Positions 49,918 through 50,995 of a stretch of DNA of 50,995 nucleotides are shown one piece after another. Made by a program: the position numbers and the translations under genes. The notes beneath the pieces are model-generated. The model saw only the letters and a list, made by a program, of their open reading frames with translations. It made no database searches and was not told where the DNA came from. This DNA is from Bacteroidaceae bacterium (GTDB lineage: Bacteria > Bacteroidota > Bacteroidia > Bacteroidales > Bacteroidaceae), in contig JAFSWM010000055.1 in the NCBI GenBank assembly GCA_017444485.1, forward strand, positions 1 to 50,995, in the 5' to 3' direction. How positions within the stretch are numbered: position 1 is the first letter of the stretch; each line of letters opens with the position of its first letter.

Positions 49918-50995
49918 TTACTTAGCCATCACTTTCTTTCCGCCAACGATGTAGATACCGCCCTGCTGCATAGTGCCGTTGACGCGGCGTCCTTGCAGGT
50001 CGAAGATAGCGGGAGCGGTTTCGTCGTCGGAGGACGTGTAGAGATATTGTATGTCGGTAGTTTGTCCGTCTTCGTCCTCGAAACGTAGCATCATGGGGCG
50101 CGTAGCGGAAAGGTTGGAGGGCAGTTGCAGATAAGCCTTATTGGCCGCCAGCGTACCACCGACGCTCGCCACCTTGTAGAACCCGATACCTTTAGAACCA
50201 TTCGCTAGGATGTAGTTCGTCATGTCGCCCTCTGTCTGGTTGAGCGTGATGGGCGATGTGGTACCTTTGAGGAGGTTCGTGAGGTAGGCACTAACTTTCT
50301 GCTTCGGCACATCATACACGCCCGCTGTTCCGCGGAGTACGATTCCAGTATTAGCGGGAACATAGTTGACCCGCGTCAGCGTAACTTCACCAGAAGCATA
50401 CCCCGTAGCAGTATATGCCTCCAATCCTTCAACGCTGGAGAAATCCAGGCCTGAGGCATCACAGTATGTACCCATGGTGTTGTTTAGCGTGATGACTGAC
50501 TTCCCCTTTTCCTCTATTTCCTCTATGTTTTCAAAGCTACTCCAAGGTTCTGTATTCTCATAGAGCGCTTTTGTCCCTGCAGGCACATAAAGTGTTGCAG
50601 TTGTGGGTACATAATCAAACATAGCACTGCCATAAGTACAATTCGTAGGGTCGTCCCAACTTAGGGTGATGCTCGTTAGGCCGGTGCAGCGAGAGAACGC
50701 CATGCTGTTGATGCTGGTGACGGAATTGGGGATGGTGATGCTCGTTAGGCTTGTGCAGTTTTCGAACGCACTGAGCCCGATGCTGGTGACGGAATTGGGG
50801 ATGGTGGTAGCCTTGCAGCCAGCAACGAGCGTATTGCTCGCTGTCTCAATGATAGCATTACAGTTGTCGCGGGAGTCGTACTTCGTATTGCCAGTTTCTA
50901 CCTTGATGCTCGTTAGGCCTGTGCAGTCACTGAACGCAGCGTCTCCGATGCTGGTGACGGAATTGGGGATGGTGATGCTCGTTAGGCCGGTGCAG
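49918..50995 (-). CDS. BspA-type leucine-rich repeat secreted protein (5' end beyond the window)
   Basis: The frame is open from the window edge to the stop at 49918, about 358 residues. The upstream part consists of LRR_5 repeats of about 23 residues with the core LTSITIPNSVTSIG then AF-x-x-CTG. A degenerate insert (KVETGNTKYDSRDNC) separates repeats. After the repeats come a beta-rich domain (about 260-50 residues from the end) and the T9SS-like tail IFDLQGRRV...GIYIVGGKKVMAK. Such proteins are surface adhesins or protein-binding factors. An ATG at 50703 exists but lies within a repeat, so it is not the start. Confidence 0.88.
   Translation of the reverse strand, partial: CTGLTSITIPNSVTSIGDAAFSDCTGLTSIKVETGNTKYDSRDNCNAIIETASNTLVAGCKATTIPNSVTSIGLSAFENCTSLTSITIPNSVTSINSMAFSRCTGLTSITLSWDDPTNCTYGSAMFDYVPTTATLYVPAGTKALYENTEPWSSFENIEEIEEKGKSVITLNNTMGTYCDASGLDFSSVEGLEAYTATGYASGEVTLTRVNYVPANTGIVLRGTAGVYDVPKQKVSAYLTNLLKGTTSPITLNQTEGDMTNYILANGSKGIGFYKVASVGGTLAANKAYLQLPSNLSATRPMMLRFEDEDGQTTDIQYLYTSSDDETAPAIFDLQGRRVNGTMQQGGIYIVGGKKVMAK

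Overview
The window looks like a chromosomal segment of a Bacteroidales bacterium, probably of the Prevotella/Alloprevotella type with fairly high GC. The grounds are: promoters of the Bacteroidetes form (TTTG, 19-21 bp, TAnnTTTG) upstream of the rRNA, tRNA and many protein genes; a putative glycine-lipid synthase pair; SDR-type threonine dehydrogenase; BspA-type leucine-rich repeat proteins; ClpC with a UVR motif; DUF2723; and secreted proteins that end in a T9SS-like C-terminal tail. The genus assignment is inference. 

Layout. 1-330: 5' end of a 16S rRNA gene (minus strand), its leader and promoter. 488-9270: a lipid and amino-acid block with a putative glsA-glsB pair, an outer-membrane barrel-like protein, tRNA-Arg, a membrane metallophosphoesterase, kbl and tdh diverging from a mirror-symmetric promoter, and an S9 peptidase. 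9447-18000: a long minus-strand unit of MATE efflux pump, type III-like Mod, a Bro-N/Fic fusion, Res helicase-nuclease, cytidylate-kinase-like protein, small phosphodiesterase and DUF2752 protein. The seven genes are separated by 45 bp or less or overlap. 18251-22753: polysaccharide deacetylase, DUF2723 membrane protein and a small membrane protein. 22921-29756: rfbB, tsaE, an LRR-GH20 hexosaminidase and a GH89 alpha-N-acetylglucosaminidase. 29976-36718: two small lipoproteins, an NSS transporter, ClpC and a Na/Pi cotransporter. 36814-41393: tRNA-Pro, a PIF1-like helicase and sufCD without an adjacent sufB. 41792-46203: a 1163-residue secreted multidomain protein and a hicBA toxin-antitoxin pair. 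46481-49056: tRNA-Ser, xseA-xseB-trmB. 49057-50995: gene-poor, repeat-rich sequence with an ATPase remnant, a 61-residue peptide gene and the 3' part of a BspA-type LRR gene that runs off the window. 

How the parts may work together. Tdh and Kbl convert threonine to glycine and acetyl-CoA. Glycine is the head group for the glycine lipids that GlsB and GlsA are thought to make a few kb away, so the left block may link amino-acid catabolism to membrane lipid. The GH20 and GH89 enzymes both remove terminal N-acetylhexosamines and both carry signal peptides, which suggests host glycan use. The Mod/Fic/Res unit is the most likely defence locus. Its specificity region is AT-rich against GC-rich flanks, its Res nuclease motif is altered, and a class III Fic fused to a Bro-N domain lies between the two restriction-modification subunits. 

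Several dispersed intergenic repeat families occur: a 62-bp perfect palindrome with a decayed relative, TAACTNC-type repeats, a GTTTCACCTAGTGGAAC unit, a GGGAGCGCGGGCG hairpin unit and CACAAAG/CACGAAG arrays. No insertion sequence, integrase or CRISPR array was seen.
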